DNA from: DASSUW01 sp963759375
GTDB lineage: Bacteria > Actinomycetota > Thermoleophilia > Solirubrobacterales > Solirubrobacteraceae
NCBI GenBank assembly: GCA_963759375.1
Contig: CAVWYY010000004.1
Location: 351,961-415,960 of the forward strand
DNA length: 64,000 nt
Direction of reading: 5' to 3'
In this document: in pieces, positions 17,820 through 29,233 of the stretch
Layout of the letters: every line of letters starts with the position of its first letter
Numbering within the stretch: position 1 is the stretch's first letter
Notes under the pieces: generated by a model
What the model was told of the DNA's origin: nothing
The model's database searches: none
Seen by the model: only the letters and a program-made list of their open reading frames with translations
Made by a program: the position numbers and the translations under genes

Positions 17820-18601
17820 CGCTGGTCGTCCTCGGCGACCTCATGGTCGACGTCGTGGCCCGGATGAGAGCCACCCACCCGCTGGCCCGCGGCAGCGACA
17901 CGCCGGCCGAGATCAGCGTGCGCGGCGGCGGGTCCGGGGCCAACGTCGCCGCCTGGGCCGCCTGGCTCGGCACGCCGGTCGTGTTCGGCTGCCGCGTCGG
18001 CGACGACGAGCGCGGCCGGGCGGCGATCGCCGAGCTGCGCGGTGTCGACGTGCGCGCGGAGGTCGACCGCGAGCGGCCGACCGGCACCTGCATCGTGCTG
18101 GTCGACCCGGACGGCGAGCGCACGATGCTCCCGGACCCCGGCGCCAACGACGGGCCGCTGCCGGAGCTCGAGCCCGGCGACCACCTGCACGTGGTCGGCT
18201 ACTCGCTGCTGCGCGCCGGCTCGCGCGCGAGCGCGCTGGCCGCGATCGACCGGGCGAAGGCAGCGGGCGTGACCGTCTCCGTCGACCCGTCGTCGTGGGC
18301 GCTGCTGCGGCCGGGCGCGTTCCCGGAGGTCGACCTCCTGCTGCCCAACATCGAAGAGGCCGCGCTGCTCGACGGCGAGAAGGTGACCACGCTCGGGCCG
18401 GACGGCGCCCACTGGGGCGACGTGCGCGTGCCGGCGGAGCCGGTGCGGGTCGTCGACACCACCGGGGCCGGCGACGCGTTCGCGGCCGGCTTCCTCAGCG
18501 CCCGCCTGGGCGGGGCCGGGCCGCGCGAGGCGCTGGAGGCCGGCTGTCGCGTGGCGGCCCGCGCGGTGGCGCAGCCGGGCGCGCGCCCCGAGTACGATTG
18601 A
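17816..18601 (+). CDS. psuK: PfkB-family carbohydrate kinase, probable pseudouridine kinase
   Basis: 261 aa ribokinase fold: N-terminal 'VVLGDLMVDVVARM', substrate-lid glycines 'VRGGGSGANVAAWAAWLG', and the PfkB C-terminal signature 'VVDTTGAGDAFAAGFL' with the catalytic Asp. The family alone does not fix the substrate, but the ATGA overlap with psuG makes phosphorylation of pseudouridine the obvious step. It is slightly short for PsuK (usually ~300 aa). Its stop lies within the palindrome at 18598. Confidence 0.8.
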   Translation: MTLVVLGDLMVDVVARMRATHPLARGSDTPAEISVRGGGSGANVAAWAAWLGTPVVFGCRVGDDERGRAAIAELRGVDVRAEVDRERPTGTCIVLVDPDGERTMLPDPGANDGPLPELEPGDHLHVVGYSLLRAGSRASALAAIDRAKAAGVTVSVDPSSWALLRPGAFPEVDLLLPNIEEAALLDGEKVTTLGPDGAHWGDVRVPAEPVRVVDTTGAGDAFAAGFLSARLGGAGPREALEAGCRVAARAVAQPGARPEYD

Positions 18602-18613
18602 CTGGTCAGTCAA
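18598..18613. promoter_or_regulatory. Palindrome TTGACTG-GT-CAGTCAA, candidate TetR-type operator
   Basis: Perfect 7-2-7 inverted repeat between psuK and the thiolase gene, 19 nt before the thiolase ATG and overlapping the psuK stop. Its shape is like operators of TetR regulators of lipid metabolism. The TTGACT half could also serve as a -35. No TetR gene is in the window. Confidence 0.5.
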
Positions 18614-18632
18614 GAGAACGGAGAACCGGGAA

Positions 18633-19769
18633 ATGCCTGAAGCCGTCATCGTCGACGCCATCCGCACGCCGATCGGGCGAGCGGCCAAGGGATCGCTGAA
18701 GGACGTCCGCACGGACGATCTCGCCGCGGTGCCGCTGAAGGCGCTCGTCGAGCGCAACCCGGGCGTCGATTTCTCCGAGACCGTCGACATCATGATGGGC
18801 TGCGGCTTCCAGCTGGGGGAGGCGGGCTACAACATCGGCCGCAACGCCGCGCTGCTGGCCGGGATCGATCATCACGTGCCCGGGACGACGGTCAATCGGT
18901 TCTGCGCCTCCTCGCTGCAGACGCTCCGGATGGCGTTCCACGCGATCAAGGCCGGCGAGGGCGACCAGTACATCGCCGCCGGCGTGGAGGCCGTCTCGCG
19001 GTTCCCGGCGCAGGCGCCGTTCGACCCGCACTCGCAGCTGGACGGCTCCGAGGGCGCGCCGTACAACGTCTACATCCCGATGGGGCTCACGGCGGAGAAC
19101 GTGGCCGAGCGCTGCAAGGTGAGCCGCGAGGCGCAGGACGAGTGGGCCAAGACGTCGCAGGACCGCGCCGTGGCGGCGCGCGACTCCGGCCATTTCGACG
19201 CCGAGATCGTGCCGGTCGGCGAGGTCACGCGCGATGACGGCCCGCGCCCGGGCACGACGATGGAGAAGCTGGCCGAGCTCAAGCCCGCGTTCAACCCGCA
19301 GGGCACGGTCACCGCCGGCAACTCGTGCCCGCTCAACGACGGCGCGGCCGCCGTGCTCGTGATGTCCGACGAGAAGGCCAAGGCGCTCGGCCTCGAGCCC
19401 AAGGCGCGCATCATCGCCTCATCGGTCGCCGCGATCCGCCCCGAGATCATGGGCCTCGGCCCGATCCCGGCCGTCAAGTCGGTGCTCGAGCAGTCGGGCA
19501 TGAAGCTCGAGGACATGGACATCGTGGAGATCAACGAGGCGTTCGCCGCCCAGATCGTCCCGTGCCGCGAAGAGCTGGGGATCGACCCGGAGAAGCTCAA
19601 CCCGTTCGGCGGCGCGATCGCCCTCGGCCACCCGTTCGGGATGACCGGCGCGCGGATCATGACCACGCTGCTCAACGGCCTGCGGGCGACCGACGGCACC
19701 TACGGCCTGGAGACCATGTGCGTGGCCGGCGGCATGGGCCAGGCGATGATCGTCGAGCGCCTGAACTAG
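18633..19769 (+). CDS. Acetyl-CoA acetyltransferase / thiolase
   Basis: 378 aa thiolase. Nucleophile Cys in 'VNRFCASSLQTLRMAF', the 'EINEAFAAQIVP' block, catalytic His in 'GGAIALGHPFGMTGAR' and the second Cys in 'ETMCVAGGMGQA'. It acts in beta-oxidation or in acetoacetyl-CoA formation; degradative and biosynthetic forms cannot be separated by motif. ATG 18633 follows an ACGGAGAA ribosome site. The palindrome just upstream suggests its own regulation. Confidence 0.93.
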   Translation: MPEAVIVDAIRTPIGRAAKGSLKDVRTDDLAAVPLKALVERNPGVDFSETVDIMMGCGFQLGEAGYNIGRNAALLAGIDHHVPGTTVNRFCASSLQTLRMAFHAIKAGEGDQYIAAGVEAVSRFPAQAPFDPHSQLDGSEGAPYNVYIPMGLTAENVAERCKVSREAQDEWAKTSQDRAVAARDSGHFDAEIVPVGEVTRDDGPRPGTTMEKLAELKPAFNPQGTVTAGNSCPLNDGAAAVLVMSDEKAKALGLEPKARIIASSVAAIRPEIMGLGPIPAVKSVLEQSGMKLEDMDIVEINEAFAAQIVPCREELGIDPEKLNPFGGAIALGHPFGMTGARIMTTLLNGLRATDGTYGLETMCVAGGMGQAMIVERLN

Positions 19770-20581
19770 ACCGGGTGGCGCTCGACGAACGCGTCGAGCG
19801 CCTCCGCCATCCCACCCGGGTTCGCCACGTGGAGCAGGTGCGTGGCGTCCGGCAGCACGAACGGCTCGGAGGCCGGCAGCCAGGCGAGGACCAGCGCCTG
19901 GCGCTCCTCCCACACCGGTGAGACCTCGTGGCTGCGGCCCCCGAGGACGGCCAGCGCCGGCTGCGTGATGCGCCCGGCGATCTGCTCGTCGAACGGCCAC
20001 TCGAGCACGGCGGGCAGCTCCTGCTCGAAGAACGTCGGCGCGTCGGCCACGGCCTGCCCGAACGCGCCGGGGAGCGCGCGGTTCATCGTCGCGGCGTAGT
20101 CCTCCCCGGCGACGCCCTGCATCCAGGCGTCGACCGCCCCGGCATGGTCGCCGCTGCGGAACAGGTCGATCGCGGGGGTGGCCGTCGTCCGGCCCCACTC
20201 GGCCCGGCTCGGCACCGGCAGCAGCGCGGGCTCGAGCAGCGCGAGCGACGCCACCCGCTCCGGCGCGTCGAGCGCCACCTGCATCGCGATGTCGGCGCTC
20301 GAGGAATGGCCGGCGAGGTGCGCGCGGTCCACCCCGAGGTGGTCCATGAGCGCGAGGCAGTGCCGTGCCTGGTCGGCGAGGCTCACCGCCCCGGCGAGGT
20401 GGCTGCTGCCGGCGTAGCCGACCCTGTGGTACCGGATCAGGCGCCGGCCCGCCAGCGCGGGTTCCTCGACCAGCGGCCGGAACCAGTCCGCGCACAGGCC
20501 GGCGTGCAGGAGGACCAGCGGCTCGCCTGAGCCGTGCATCTCATACTCGAGCATGAGACCGTCGACGTCTGCGCGTTCCAC
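19766..20581 (-). CDS. Alpha/beta-fold hydrolase
   Basis: About 271 aa if GTG 20581 is used (VERADVDGLMLEYEMHGSG); ATG 20554 would lose the usual first strand. Oxyanion strand 'LVLLHAGLCADW', nucleophile elbow GHSSS in 'HLAGHSSSADIAMQVAL', acid 'LAVLGGRSHEVSP' and His in 'LPDATHLLHVANP'. The substrate is unknown. It overlaps the thiolase stop by 4 nt (convergent) and is divergent from the phosphatase. Confidence 0.82.
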   Translation of the reverse strand: MERADVDGLMLEYEMHGSGEPLVLLHAGLCADWFRPLVEEPALAGRRLIRYHRVGYAGSSHLAGAVSLADQARHCLALMDHLGVDRAHLAGHSSSADIAMQVALDAPERVASLALLEPALLPVPSRAEWGRTTATPAIDLFRSGDHAGAVDAWMQGVAGEDYAATMNRALPGAFGQAVADAPTFFEQELPAVLEWPFDEQIAGRITQPALAVLGGRSHEVSPVWEERQALVLAWLPASEPFVLPDATHLLHVANPGGMAEALDAFVERHPV

Positions 20582-20669
20582 CGAAGGTCGCCGCGTCCGA
20601 TCATCCTCCTCTCCGGCGCGCGCGTCCAGGTGCCGGCACCGCAGCGGGCGAGCCTGCCATGCTCGGGGG

Positions 20670-21143
20670 GTGCGGATTCTCTTCGTGTGCATGGGCAACA
20701 TCTGCCGCTCGCCGACCGCCGAGGGCGTCATGCGCCGGCTGATCGACGACGCCGGGCTGTCGGACTCGATCGAGCTCGACAGCGCGGGCACCGGCGGCTG
20801 GCACGCCGGTGAGCCGCCCGACGAGCGGGCGACGCTGGCCGCGTCGCGCCGCGGCGTGATGCTCGAGGGCTGCGCGCGGCAGGTGCGGGAGTCCGACTTC
20901 CGGCGGTTCGATCTGCTGATCGCGCTCGACCGCTCGAACCTGCGCGAATTGCTGGCGATCGCCCCGGACGAGGAGGCGGCCGAGAAGGTGCGGCTGCTGC
21001 GCGAGTTCGACCCGGCGTCGGGGGACGGCGACCTCGACGTGCCCGACCCGTACTACGGCGGCGACCGCGGGTTCGACACGGTGCTCGACATGGTCGAGTC
21101 GGCCTGCCGCGGGCTGCTCGACGAGCTGCGCGCCCGGGTGTGA
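20670..21143 (+). CDS. Low-molecular-weight protein-tyrosine phosphatase
   Basis: 157 aa from GTG 20670. The P-loop CxxxxxCRS sits at the N-terminus (VRILFVCMGNICRSPTAEGVM) and the general-acid Asp in 'VPDPYYGGDRGFDTV'. Such enzymes dephosphorylate tyrosine (or arginine) residues in cytosolic proteins. The stop overlaps the start of the fructosamine-kinase gene by 4 nt (GTGA). Confidence 0.92.
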   Translation: MRILFVCMGNICRSPTAEGVMRRLIDDAGLSDSIELDSAGTGGWHAGEPPDERATLAASRRGVMLEGCARQVRESDFRRFDLLIALDRSNLRELLAIAPDEEAAEKVRLLREFDPASGDGDLDVPDPYYGGDRGFDTVLDMVESACRGLLDELRARV

Positions 21144-21980
21144 GCCTGGAGGCGGCCGTCGCTGCGGCGGTCGGCAGCGACGTCGTGGCGCTGGGCCGCG
21201 TCGGCGGCGGCGACATCAACGACGCGTATCGGGCCGAGCTCGAGGACGGCCGCGCGGCGTTTGTGAAGACGCGTGCGGGCGTCCCGGCCGGCGAGTACGC
21301 GGCCGAAGCGGCGGCGCTGCGCTGGCTCGGCGAGCCCGGCGCGCTCGGCGTGCCGGAGGTGCTCGGGGCGAGCGACGAGCTGCTCGCGCTCGAGTGGCTG
21401 GAGGAGGGCCGCTCCGGGGACGCCGCCGAGCTCGGCGCCGGGCTCGCCCACGTGCACGCGGCGGGCGCCGACCGGTTCGGCGGCGACGGGCCGCTGCGCA
21501 TCGGCCGCATCGAGCTGCCCAACGGGCCGTCCGGGGACTGGCCGCGCGTTCTACGCCGAGCAACGGCTGCGGCCGCTGGTCGCGCCGGCCCGCGACCGCG
21601 GGTCCCTGTCGGCGGCGGGCGCGCAGGCGGTCGAGCGCGTGTGCGACCGGATCGCCGACCTGGCCGGCCCGGCCGAGCCGCCCGCGCGGCTGCACGGCGA
21701 CCTGTGGGCCGGCAACGTGCTGTGGAGCGGTGGCCGGCCCTACCTGATCGACCCGATCGCCTACGGTGGCCACCGCGAGGTCGATCTCGCGATGCTGCGG
21801 CTGTTCGGCTCGCCCGGCCCGCGGTTCCTGGCCGCCTACGAGGAGGTCGCGCCGCTGGCCGACGGCCACGAGGACCGCGTCGGCCTCTACCAGCTGTTCC
21901 CGCTGCTCGTCCACACCGTGCTGTTCGGCGGCGGCTACGGCGGCTCGGCGGAGCGCGCGGCGCGCCAATACGCTGCGTAG
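21140..21980 (+). CDS. Fructosamine kinase family protein, frameshifted
   Basis: The joined frames give a ~279-aa fructosamine-3-kinase/APH-like protein. Frame one has the start 'VVALGRVGGGDINDAYRAEL', 'FVKTRAG' and 'LLALEWLEEG'. Frame two has 'FYAEQRLRPLV', the catalytic loop 'RLHGDLWAGNVLWSGGRPYLID' (in two parts: HGDLWAGN, then LIDPIAYGGHREVDLAM) and the C-terminal 'YQLFPLLVHTVLFGGGYG'. Removing one base near 21548 (ccg-cgc-G-ttc-tac) restores continuity. Its role would be phosphorylating ketoamines for deglycation. As written the product is broken before the catalytic loop. Confidence 0.8.
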
Positions 21981-22712
21981 ATGGATCTCGGCATCTCCGG
22001 GCGGGTGGCGGTGGTGACCGGCGCGACCCGTGGCATCGGCGAGCGCACGGCCGACCGGCTGGAGGAGGAGGGCGCGAAGGTGCTGCGCGTGTCGCGCGGC
22101 GAGGGGATCGACGTCACGGCGCCCGACGCCGCGGACCGGATCGCCGAGCGCGCGGCCGGCCCGGTCGACATCCTCGTCAACAACGCCGGGACGAGCTTCG
22201 CGCGCGCCCTCGACGAGCTCGGCGACGACGACTGGAACGGGCTCTGGGAGCTGCACGTCATGGCGTCGATGCGGTTGATGCGCGCGTTCGCGCCCGGGAT
22301 GGCCGAGCGCGGGTGGGGCCGGATCGTCAACGTCACCTCGTCGGCCGGCAAGCGCCCGTCGCTCACCAACGCCGCCTACTCGGTGACGAAGGCGGCGCAG
22401 AGCTCGCTGAGCCGCGTGTTCGCCGACACGTACGCGAAGCAGGGCGTGTTGGTGAACTCGGTCGCGCCCGGGCCGACCGCGTCGCCGCTGTGGGTGGCCG
22501 AGGGCGGGCTGGGCGATCAGACGGCCGAGGCGAAGGGCCTCGGCTCGCGCCAGGCCGGGATCGACGACCAGGCGTCGCGCGTGCCGATGGGCCGCTTCGC
22601 CGAGCCCGACGAGATCGCCTCGGTCGTGGTCTTCCTGTGCTCCGAGCGGGCGTCGAACGTCACCGGCGCCGCATGGTCGGTCGACGGCGGGACCTACTCG
22701 TCGATCGTGTGA
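21981..22712 (+). CDS. SDR-family NAD(P)-dependent oxidoreductase
   Basis: 243 aa Rossmann enzyme: cofactor motif 'TGATRGIGERTA', 'DILVNNAGTS', catalytic Ser 'IVNVTSSAGKR' and YxxxK in 'NAAYSVTKAAQSSL', then the usual 'ITGAAWSVDGG'-type end (NVTGAAWSVDGGTYSS). Substrate unknown; beta-ketoacyl-ACP-reductase-like. The start abuts the stop of the fructosamine-kinase gene. The 3' end overlaps the convergent MFS gene by 53 bp. Confidence 0.9.
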   Translation: MDLGISGRVAVVTGATRGIGERTADRLEEEGAKVLRVSRGEGIDVTAPDAADRIAERAAGPVDILVNNAGTSFARALDELGDDDWNGLWELHVMASMRLMRAFAPGMAERGWGRIVNVTSSAGKRPSLTNAAYSVTKAAQSSLSRVFADTYAKQGVLVNSVAPGPTASPLWVAEGGLGDQTAEAKGLGSRQAGIDDQASRVPMGRFAEPDEIASVVVFLCSERASNVTGAAWSVDGGTYSSIV

Positions 22713-23904
22713 CCCCGACCAGCGCGATCGCGGCGGCCGCCGCGAACCCGGCGCGGTAGCCGAGGCCGGCGAGCGCGGCCAGGCCGACGGCGCTGCCGAC
22801 CTGGGCCGACGCGTTGAGCACGCCCGAGGCGATGCCCTGATCGCCATCGTCGAGCGCCGCGGTGCCGGTGGCCGTGGAGGCGACCGAGGCGCAGCCGAGG
22901 CCGGCGCCCATGAGCACGAAGGCGATCGGCAGGGCGGCGGCCGACAACGTGAGGAGAAGCATCAGCGCGCCGACGGCGACGACCGCGAGGCCGGCGGCCA
23001 TCGGCACGCGACGGCCGAGCAGCGAACCGGCGATGACCGCGAGGTTGAACGGCGCGCACCACAGCCCGGCCTCCAGCGCGGAGCGGCCCAGGACCTCGTG
23101 CTGGAACAGGATCGCCAGGAACATCGCGGGCGTGGTGGCCGCCGTGAGCGCGACCGCCACGGTGTTCGCGCGCGCGAACCCGGGCCGGCGCAGCGTCGGG
23201 CCGGGCAGGATCGGGTCCGCCGCGCGCCGCTCGACCCACACGAACAGCGCCAACGCCGCCCCGGCGGCTCCGAGCGCGGCCGGCACGCCGGTGAGCCCGA
23301 GGACGAGCAGGCCGAGCGTCGCCGTGATCGTCACGGTCCCGGGGACGTCCAGGCTCCGTGCGGTCCCGCGGCTCTCCGGCAGCAGGCGCGGCGCGAGCGC
23401 CACGCCGATCGCGCACAGCGGCACGTTCACCGCAAACACCGCCGGCCACCCGAGCGCCTGCACCAACGCGCCGCCGAGCACCCAGCCCGACGCCCCGCCG
23501 GCGGCTGCCGCCGCCGTCAACCAGGCCACGCCGCGGCGGCGGTCCGGCAGGGTGGCGACCAGCGCGAGCGCCGCCGGCGCGAGCGCGGCCGCTCCGATGC
23601 CCTGCACCGCCCGGGCGCCGATGAGCGCGGCGGCGGACGGCGCCGACGCGCAGGCCAGCGACGCCGCGCCGAACACCGCAAGCCCGATCCGGAACATCCG
23701 CCGCCGGCCGGCCATGTCGCCCGCGCGCCCGGTCGCCACGAGCAGGCCGCCGAACGTCAGCGTGTACGCGGTGAGGATCCACTGCAGTCCCTCGGGCGAG
23801 AGCCCGAACGACCGCTGCATCGCCGGAAGCGCGATCGCCACGATCGTCACGTCGAGCACCACGATGAACTGGGCGGCGCAGAGCAGTGTTACCGGCAAAA
23901 GCAC
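22660..23904 (-). CDS. MFS transporter, DHA2-like drug exporter
   Basis: 414 aa, about twelve or more hydrophobic helices, GTG start. The first helix carries the drug-export motif 'IVVLDVTIVAIALPAMQRSF', then 'QWILTAYTLTFGG', motif A 'GRAGDMAGRRRMFRIGL' and motif C-like 'GGASGWVLGGALV'. It probably exports a toxic compound using the proton gradient. It is divergent from a CGNR regulator with an inverted repeat between them, suggesting regulated efflux. Confidence 0.87.
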   Translation of the reverse strand: MLLPVTLLCAAQFIVVLDVTIVAIALPAMQRSFGLSPEGLQWILTAYTLTFGGLLVATGRAGDMAGRRRMFRIGLAVFGAASLACASAPSAAALIGARAVQGIGAAALAPAALALVATLPDRRRGVAWLTAAAAAGGASGWVLGGALVQALGWPAVFAVNVPLCAIGVALAPRLLPESRGTARSLDVPGTVTITATLGLLVLGLTGVPAALGAAGAALALFVWVERRAADPILPGPTLRRPGFARANTVAVALTAATTPAMFLAILFQHEVLGRSALEAGLWCAPFNLAVIAGSLLGRRVPMAAGLAVVAVGALMLLLTLSAAALPIAFVLMGAGLGCASVASTATGTAALDDGDQGIASGVLNASAQVGSAVGLAALAGLGYRAGFAAAAAIALVGVTRSTSRSRRRPTMRRR

Positions 23905-23911
23905 TATTGCT

Positions 23912-23932
23912 GGTATTCACGACCTGAGTACC
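23912..23932. promoter_or_regulatory. Inverted repeat GGTATTCA-N5-TGAGTACC, candidate operator
   Basis: Near-perfect 8-bp arms (one mismatch) in the 41-nt gap between the MFS exporter and the CGNR regulator. The centre lies about 18 nt from each start codon, so one bound regulator could block both genes. Confidence 0.5.
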
Positions 23933-23945
23933 GCCTAAACTTCGT

Positions 23946-24509
23946 ATGGTGGTAACCGACCGCGCCGACGAGCTGCTGCTGGTGGGCGAGAACATCGCGC
24001 TCGACCTGGCCAACACCTTCAACGGGCCGCGCGACGGCGCGCCCGAGCAGGAGTTCCTGAACACGCCGGACGACCTCGCCGCCTGGGCCGTGCACGCCGG
24101 CGTCGTGAGCGAGCGCCCGGCCGTGGGCGCCCGCGAGCTGGCGCAGACGCTCGAGCTGCGCGCGGCGGTGTACGCCGTGTTCCGGGCGATCGCCGAGGGC
24201 CGCGAGCCGGCGGCCGGGCAGCTCGACGTGCTCTCACGTCTCCATGCCGAGGCGGTCGGCCGCGCACGGCTCGTCCCCGCCTACGAGCTCGTCTGGGACG
24301 GCGAGGTACTGGGTCCGCTCGCCGTCGCCGCCGTCGAGCTCCTGCGCCACGGCCCGCTCGACCGCGTGAAGCTCTGCGACGGGTGCCCGTGGCTGTTCCT
24401 GGACGTCAGCCGCAACCACAGCCGGCGCTGGTGCTCGATGGACGAGTGCGGCGCTCGCCTGAAGGTCCGCCGGTATCGCGCCCGGCAGCGCGCTACGGAA
24501 GGTCGATGA
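23946..24509 (+). CDS. CGNR zinc-finger (ABATE domain) putative regulator
   Basis: 187 aa. N-terminal ABATE domain (ENIALDLANTFNGPRDG, 'FLNTPDDLAAWAVHAGV') and C-terminal CGNR-type zinc finger 'LCDGCPWLFLDVSRNHSRRWCSMDECGARLKV', here seen as CDGC, SRNHSRRWCSMDECG. The proteins are predicted stress-related DNA-binding regulators. The divergent exporter is the likely target. Its 3' end overlaps the convergent exported-protein gene by 17 bp. Confidence 0.85.
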   Translation: MVVTDRADELLLVGENIALDLANTFNGPRDGAPEQEFLNTPDDLAAWAVHAGVVSERPAVGARELAQTLELRAAVYAVFRAIAEGREPAAGQLDVLSRLHAEAVGRARLVPAYELVWDGEVLGPLAVAAVELLRHGPLDRVKLCDGCPWLFLDVSRNHSRRWCSMDECGARLKVRRYRARQRATEGR

Positions 24510-25164
24510 CCACGTAGCGGAAGCCCGGCGTGAAGGCGCTGCTCACCGTGCCGGTCACGTTGCACGCAGAAAGCGTGAAGCGCCCCGGCTTGGGCGTCGG
24601 CGGCTCGAGCTTGACGTTGAACGTCAGCTTGTCCTGCGGCCACGTCGAGTCGGGCACCACGAGCACGAGGTCGCGCGAGATATCGACCTTCGCCCGCTCC
24701 GCCGCCAGGTCGGCCGGCACGCCCGACCAGCACGAGTGGGCCGGGATCGCCGGGATCGGGTTGGCGAGCTGGAAGCGCCCGGAGAAGCGCCCGAGGTCGC
24801 GCGAGTCCAGCGAGCCGTCGGCCACGTTCGCGCCGGTCACGCCGCCGACCGCGATGTCGCCCGACCCCACCGAGCGGTCGGCGATCGTGCCGCCGGTCAC
24901 CGAGCCGGGGGCCAGCTTGCGCGCCGTGATGGCGCCGTTGACGACCTTGACCTCGCTGACCGTCCCGTCGCGGGGGACGCGGAGATCGCGCACCGTCTTG
25001 CGGCTCAGGTCGCGCGACTTGAGCGAGCGGTCCTTGACCGTGGTGCTGTTGACGCTGTTCTTGCGCAGCTTGCCATCGACGAACTTGGCCGCCTGGGCGG
25101 GGCCGCCGAGGGCCACGAAGAGCGCGAGCAGCGCGATACTGGACGCAAAGGACGGACGCTTCAC
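24493..25164 (-). CDS. Exported repeat protein, function unknown
   Basis: 223 aa with signal peptide (MKRPSFASSIALLALFVALG). From ~45 to 130 it carries short degenerate repeats of the type V-x-D-x-S-L/V-x-S-x-D-L (VKDRSLKSRDLSRKTVRDLR, 'IADRSVGSGDI', 'VADGSLDSRDLGRFSG'), predicted to form a small beta-solenoid. The C-terminal ~80 residues form a compact beta domain with two Cys (HSCWSG, LSACNVTG). Such proteins are numerous in Solirubrobacterales-like genomes; role unknown. Confidence 0.7.
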   Translation of the reverse strand: MKRPSFASSIALLALFVALGGPAQAAKFVDGKLRKNSVNSTTVKDRSLKSRDLSRKTVRDLRVPRDGTVSEVKVVNGAITARKLAPGSVTGGTIADRSVGSGDIAVGGVTGANVADGSLDSRDLGRFSGRFQLANPIPAIPAHSCWSGVPADLAAERAKVDISRDLVLVVPDSTWPQDKLTFNVKLEPPTPKPGRFTLSACNVTGTVSSAFTPGFRYVVIDLP

Positions 25165-25205
25165 TGCGTCCAGGTTACGAAGTCAGCCGGATGACCGAAG
25201 GGGCC

Positions 25206-26924
25206 TCAACGGACGTACGAGGGCACGCCCTCGTCGCGGGCCACCAGCTCGGCGTACCTGCCAGCGGCCGCCACGAGCTCCTCGTGCGTCCCGCGCTCGG
25301 CCACGACGCCGCGGTCGAGCACCGCGATCTGATCCGCGTCGCGCACCGTCGAGAGCCGATGCGCGATCACGATCGTCGTCCGGCCCTCGGCGAGGCGCTC
25401 GAGCGCCTCGCCGACGGCGCGCTCGGTCTGGACGTCGAGCGCGCTGGTCGCCTCGTCGAGCACCAGCACCGGCGGGTTGCGCAGGATCGTCCGGGCGATC
25501 GCGATGCGCTGGCGCTCGCCGCCCGAGAAGCGGAAGCCGCGCTCGCCGACGACCGTGTCGTAGCCCTCGGGCAGCGCCGCGATCGTGTCGTGGATCTGGG
25601 CGGCGCGGGCCGCCTCCTCGATCTCCTCGTCGCTGGCCTCGGGCCGCGCGAAGCGCAGGTTCTCGCGCACCGACGCGTGGAACAGGTACGTCTCCTGCGA
25701 CACGACGCCGATCGCGTCGGCCAGCGAGCCGAAGCGCAGCTCGCGCAGGTCCACGTCGTCGAGCCGCACGGTGCCGCGCTCGGGGTCGTAGAGCCGTGCC
25801 GCCAGATATCCGACGGTGGTCTTGCCCGAGCCGGTCTCGCCGACCAGGGCGAGCTTCCCGCCCGCCGGCACCGACAGGTCGACGCCCTGCAGGGTCGGCT
25901 CCTCGTCGTAGCGGAACCAGACGTCGTCGAACCGCAGGTCGCCGCGCACGCCGTGGAGCTCGCGGTCGCCCTCGCGCAGGTCGACCTCGAGGTCGAGGTA
26001 CTCGAAGATGCGCTCGAACAGCGCCATCGACGTCTGGATGTCGACGCCGACGCCGAGCAGCTGCTGGATCGGCCAGAACAGCCGCGTCTGCAGCGTGGTG
26101 AACGCGACCAGGGTGCCGATCGTCACCGCCCCGGGGGTCAGCCCGGCGAACAGGTACACGAGCGCCGGCATCACCGCGAACGACGTCTGGATCGACGCCA
26201 TGACCCAGCGGCCGGCCATCCGCGAGCGGACCTCGAGGTCGGCCAGACGCGCGGACTCGCGCTCGAAGCGGTCGGCCAGCTCGCCGCCGCGGCCCATCGT
26301 CTTGCCGAGCAGGATCCCGGACACCGACAGGGACTCCTGCACCAGCGACGAGATGTCGGCCATCGCGCCCTGGCGGGTCGTGGCGATCTTGCGTCGCTCG
26401 TTGCCGACCCGGCGCGCCAGCAGCACGAAGATCGGCGTGAGCCCGAGCGAGAACAGCGCCAGCCGCCAGTCGAGCAGCGCCATCGCGATGACGGTGGCGA
26501 TCACTGTCGTGACCGACGAGACGATCGACGTCGCGGTGCTGGTGACGACGTTCTGCACGCCGCCGATGTCGTTGGCGATGCGCGACTGGATCTCGCCGGT
26601 GCGGGTGCGCGTGAAGAAGGCGAGCGAGAGTCGCTGCAGATGGCGGTAGACCTTCGCCCGCAGGTCGTGCATGACCTTCTGGCCGACCACGTTGGACAGC
26701 CACGTCTGCCCGACTCCGAGGACGCCGGTGGCGATCGAGACGGCGATCATCCCGGCCACCAGCTCGGCAAGCAGGACGTCGTCGTCCTCGCGGGATCGCG
26801 ACGTCGAGCACGTCCCTCAGCAGGAATGGGGAGAGCATCCCCAGTCCTGCCGAGAGAGCGATGAGCGCGAGCACCGCCGCCAACCGCCCGCGATATGGGC
26901 GGAAGAGGGCGGCGATGCGGCGCG

Positions 26925-26928
<4 letters not shown>
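25206..26928 (-). CDS. ABC exporter (membrane + ATPase), frameshifted near N-terminus
   Basis: Joined frames give ~573 aa: a six-helix exporter domain followed by an ATPase with Walker A 'VGETGSGKTTVGYL', signature 'FSGGERQRIAIAR' and Walker B 'VLVLDEATSALD'. The first 46 residues (MTRRIAALFRPYRGRLAAVL to DVLDVAIP) and the rest (EDDDVLLAELVAGMIAV) are in different frames; removal of one base at about 26790 joins them. Start is TTG at 26928, overlapping the lon TGA (TTGA). It probably exports lipid or drug. As written, only an N-terminally truncated half-transporter could be made. Confidence 0.82.
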
Positions 26929-29210
<2,282 letters not shown>

Positions 29211-29233
29211 CTAAAGCTTCACCTTTTGTAGGG

